DNA of 64,000 nt, taken from the NCBI GenBank assembly GCA_019058315.1, contig JAHPZH010000009.1:1-64000 (forward strand), in the 5' to 3' direction. How positions within the stretch are numbered: position 1 is the stretch's first letter; every line of letters begins with the position of its first letter. Below the pieces are notes generated by a model, which had not been told where the DNA came from, did not search any database, and saw only the letters and a program-made list of their open reading frames with translations. Source of the stretch: Candidatus Helarchaeota archaeon. GTDB lineage: Archaea; Asgardarchaeota; Lokiarchaeia; Helarchaeales; RDOG01. This document shows positions 61,489 to 64,000 of this stretch, piece after piece. A program made the translations under genes and the position numbers.

Positions 61489-62211
61489 TTGGGTCTATCT
61501 GGAGTAAAAAAATTGCGCCCCAAAATCTCAGTAATAATTCCCGCTTATAATGAAGCGAAGACAATAAAAGATCTAAAACTTGAAGTAATTCGAGCTTTAA
61601 TCTCGAAATCTACTACAAATTCAGCGGAAATTATTATTGTAGACGATGGATCCACCGATGATACTTATCGTTTTGCTAATGGAAATGGAACTATCGTTCT
61701 TCGTAATGAAAAAAATTCTGGTTATGGGGCTGCAGTTAGAAAAGGATTGGATCATGCAACTGGAGATATTCTTATAACTATTGATGGGGATTATCAAAAT
61801 GATCCAACGGAAATTCCCGAATTAATTAATGCATTACTTAAAAGTAAGGCAGATTTTGTTAATGGATCGAAATTCTTGGGGAAATTTAAACCAAAGGTGC
61901 CTTTTATAAAAAAAATTGGAGAAAAAATTGTTAGTTTTCTAATTAAGTTAATTTATCGTAAAAAAATAACTTATTCACAAAGTGGGTTTAAAGCATTTAA
62001 AAAATCATTGTATGAAAGAGTTAAGCCTATTAAAGAACAAAGATTTGGCTTTAATTCGGAACTTTTAGTAAAAACATTAAAAAAAGGTTACAATATTAAA
62101 GAAATTCCTGTAACTATCAAACCAAGACCCCATGGAAAGAGCCGAATTCAATTTTTTAAGGATGGTGTAAGAATACTTTATGTATTTATTAGAACCATTT
62201 TAATAGGTTAA
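61489..62211 (+). CDS. Family 2 polyprenyl-phosphate glycosyltransferase (DPM1-like)
   Basis: A GT-A enzyme, 232 residues from the preferred start TTG 61513: PKISVIIPAYNEAKTI, EIIIVDDGSTDDTY, NSGYGAAVRKGLDHATGDILITIDGDYQNDPTEIPELI (DGDxQ metal site), YSQSGFKAFKKSLYERV, FNSELLVKTLKKGYNIKEIPV, RPHGKSRI. This is the dolichol-phosphate mannosyl/glucosyltransferase pattern; there is no C-terminal membrane domain. It would load sugar onto the lipid carrier for GT-C enzymes. Converges with the signal peptidase gene (9 bp). Confidence 0.92.
   Translation: MGLSGVKKLRPKISVIIPAYNEAKTIKDLKLEVIRALISKSTTNSAEIIIVDDGSTDDTYRFANGNGTIVLRNEKNSGYGAAVRKGLDHATGDILITIDGDYQNDPTEIPELINALLKSKADFVNGSKFLGKFKPKVPFIKKIGEKIVSFLIKLIYRKKITYSQSGFKAFKKSLYERVKPIKEQRFGFNSELLVKTLKKGYNIKEIPVTIKPRPHGKSRIQFFKDGVRILYVFIRTILIG
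61501..61504 (+). promoter_or_regulatory. Ribosome-binding site GGAG fixing the DPM-like start
   Basis: GGAG is 8 nt before TTG 61513, so translation probably begins there (MRPKISVIIPAYNE) rather than at TTG 61489, which has no ribosome-binding site. Confidence 0.65.
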
Positions 62212-62220
62212 ATTTTTAAA

Positions 62221-62832
62221 TCAATTTTTTTCATTCTTAACCTCTTGTTCTTTTTCATTTTCTTTTTTTGGTAAAAAAGAGTAAATCAACAAGACTATCA
62301 ATATAAGTAGGATCATATAAATAAGCAAATTTCCTCCTATTTGATCCAGCCATAATTTTGGTAGACCTAGTAAAGGAATCCTACCAACTACTTTCCCTAT
62401 TACACAGAAATGAGGTATAAAAGGATCACTGTATAAGTTTGTATCTTGAAAAAAGTCGATTAAACTAAATAAATCTCCTTTAGTTTCATACCATGTCCCC
62501 TTATAATATGGAAAATTACCTTCTCGGCTAATATTAATAACCCTATGAACAATTGGGACCATAGGTATAAAAGACCGCTCTGGCTTCCAGGTTAAAGGCC
62601 AAAATACAATTATATCTGATGGCATGATTTCTCCCTCATCTACTTGTTCTATTAGTAAAAGATCGCCAGGAAAATAATTTGGAATCATACTATCGCTCGA
62701 AACTACGGTTAAGGGCATTTCAGTTTTTAAAAAAAGTATAAGAATCCCAAAAACTGAGAAAATGCAGATAAAAATGAGAAAGAGTATAACAATTATTTTT
62801 TTCCAATTATTATTTTCTTTTTTTTTATCCAT
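62221..62832 (-). CDS. Signal peptidase I (Sec11/archaeal type)
   Basis: A 203-residue protein: N-terminal helix (IIVILFLIFICIFSVFGILILFL), catalytic Ser48 in SDSMIP, GDLLLIEQV, the general base as His96 in PIVHRVI (Lys in bacterial enzymes), ETKGD, and a C-terminal helix (LLIYMILLILIVLLIYSFL) plus an acidic-basic tail. It removes signal peptides at the outer face of the membrane. Catalytic layout Ser-His-Asp is the archaeal/ER type. ATG 62832. It is 20 bp downstream of wecB, within the glycan island. Confidence 0.92.
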   Translation of the reverse strand: MDKKKENNNWKKIIVILFLIFICIFSVFGILILFLKTEMPLTVVSSDSMIPNYFPGDLLLIEQVDEGEIMPSDIIVFWPLTWKPERSFIPMVPIVHRVINISREGNFPYYKGTWYETKGDLFSLIDFFQDTNLYSDPFIPHFCVIGKVVGRIPLLGLPKLWLDQIGGNLLIYMILLILIVLLIYSFLPKKENEKEQEVKNEKN

Positions 62833-62852
62833 TTTTTATCCTACTTCATGGA

Positions 62853-63941
62853 CTAATCAGATAAATTTTCTTTTTTAATTATATCAACAATTTTTTCACT
62901 GGCATAACCATCACCATAAGGTGATGGAAAATTGAGTTGATTTTTAAAATCATAATTATCAATTGAATCTAACACAAATTTAGGATCGGTTCCAACTACT
63001 TTTGCGAAACCTGATTTCACTGCTTCTGGTCTATCAGTCGATTTTCTTATAACAAATGCAAATTTTTGGAATATTGGTGCTGTTGCTTCTTCTTGAATCC
63101 CCCCAGAATCGGTTATTATGAATTTGCAGCTTTTCATAAGGCATAATATATCCAAATAACTTACAGGCGGTAATAGCTGAATTTTATCAGATTTAGAAAT
63201 TTTATCATATAATCCAAATTCTTTCATCCTATTCAAACTTCTAGGATGAATTGGATAAATTACAGGAAGGGGAACATTAAGTAGGATTTCAACAATGTTT
63301 TTTAATGTTTCTTTATTATCCACATTTTCTGCTCGATGAGCAGTCACTAATATAAAATCTTTAAAATTTATCTCTTTAAGAATGGATGATTTTTTTATAG
63401 CTATTTCAAAATGTTTTAAGCAAGCATCTATCACTGTATTACCTGTAACATAGATTTTTCCCCAGACATTTTCACCTTCTAAAAGGGTTCTTGACAATTC
63501 TGTTGGAGCAAATAAATAATCCGACATATGATCTAGAATTCGCCTATTATATTCCTCAGCCATGCGCATATCATATGAACGAAGACCGGCTTCTAAATGT
63601 CCTACTTTAATATGAATTTTTGCCGCAGTTAGCCCTCCTGCTAGAGCTGAATTTGTATCTCCTTGAACAATTACAAATGACGGGTTTTCCTTTAATAATA
63701 CTTTTTCAATATCTATCAGCATTTTTCCTGTTTGTTCTCCATGTGACCCTGATCCCACGTTTAAATGATATTCTGGTTCTCTTAATTCCAAATCATTGAA
63801 AAATTGGTCACATAACGAAGCATCATAATGCTGGTCAGTAAATAAAACCCTGTAATCTATTTTTCTTTTTTCACATACCTTTATAACTGGAGATACTTTG
63901 ATAATTTCTGGACGTGTACCAAGTACAAAGAAAATTGTCAT
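62853..63941 (-). CDS. wecB: UDP-N-acetylglucosamine 2-epimerase (non-hydrolysing)
   Basis: A 362-residue GT-B-like epimerase: FFVLGTRPEIIKVSPVI, VIVQGDTNSALAGGLTAAKI, VGHLEAGLRSYDMRMAEEYNRRILDHMSDYLFAPTEL, TGNTVIDACL, VTAHRAENVDN, and ITDSGGIQEEA. It interconverts UDP-GlcNAc and UDP-ManNAc, supplying ManNAc (or ManNAcA after oxidation) for surface glycans. Full length, ATG 63941. Same strand as the signal peptidase gene. Confidence 0.95.
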   Translation of the reverse strand: MTIFFVLGTRPEIIKVSPVIKVCEKRKIDYRVLFTDQHYDASLCDQFFNDLELREPEYHLNVGSGSHGEQTGKMLIDIEKVLLKENPSFVIVQGDTNSALAGGLTAAKIHIKVGHLEAGLRSYDMRMAEEYNRRILDHMSDYLFAPTELSRTLLEGENVWGKIYVTGNTVIDACLKHFEIAIKKSSILKEINFKDFILVTAHRAENVDNKETLKNIVEILLNVPLPVIYPIHPRSLNRMKEFGLYDKISKSDKIQLLPPVSYLDILCLMKSCKFIITDSGGIQEEATAPIFQKFAFVIRKSTDRPEAVKSGFAKVVGTDPKFVLDSIDNYDFKNQLNFPSPYGDGYASEKIVDIIKKENLSD

Positions 63942-64000
63942 GTTATTCCTCTATGCATTTATCTTAATTTATATTTTAATTCCTTAATGTGTCTAGTTAT

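Overview
The window is AT-rich archaeal chromosome. Archaeal markers are an SRP (7S) RNA, nine tRNA genes (six with introns in the D arm), eL37, an LSm protein, aCPSF1, a proteasome beta subunit, archaeal SepF, two PUA-type proteins, a Sec11-type signal peptidase and a site-2 protease. SepF implies FtsZ-type division. Together with the low GC this suggests an Asgard (Lokiarchaeia-like) or less likely a euryarchaeal genome; that assignment is inference.

Layout. (1) 1-11.2 kb is an accessory segment bounded by two paralogous LAGLIDADG endonuclease genes pointing inward (the left one fused to a long repeat-containing coiled coil). Between them lie a tRNA-Val, a PD-(D/E)XK-like protein, a tightly coupled three-gene operon led by a proteasome-beta-like Ntn hydrolase, an ICMT-like methyltransferase with a damaged 5' end, an orphan C5-cytosine methyltransferase behind three 18-bp repeats, and a large secreted beta-propeller surface protein. 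(2) 11.5-24.4 kb is an information-processing core: tRNAs, SRP RNA, a Ctu1/NcsA-type thiolase, site-2 protease, LSm/eL37, PUA protein, SepF, aCPSF1, proteasome beta, UPF0179, FKBP, NIP7-like protein and an NSUN methyltransferase. (3) 24.2-26.8 kb holds an aldo/keto reductase between two copies of a ~240-bp segment that carries the divergent starts of the NSUN and CYTH genes. (4) 26.8-64 kb is a surface-glycan island: galU-rmlC-rmlB-rmlD-rmlA (UDP-glucose and dTDP-rhamnose), a UXS-like epimerase, further sugar epimerases, twin hexapeptide acyltransferases, at least seven soluble glycosyltransferases, two GT-C-like membrane proteins, a Wzx-type flippase, WecB, and five tandem HGSNAT-like membrane acyltransferases interrupted by an acyl-CoA dehydrogenase. 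The genes cover sugar-nucleotide supply, lipid-linked assembly, acylation, flipping and transfer.

Most notable: (a) genes whose conserved N-terminus lies upstream of any AUG/GUG/UUG and can only be reached from AUC or AUA codons placed correctly after strong Shine-Dalgarno motifs; (b) tRNA genes with two or three introns, including a tRNA-Ala whose two introns share 17 of 18 bases at their 3' boundaries and a tRNA-Tyr with introns in the D, anticodon and T loops; (c) the Ntn-hydrolase operon; (d) the five-paralog acyltransferase array; (e) the duplicated NSUN/CYTH promoter segment. All assignments come from reading the sequence; no database search was run.
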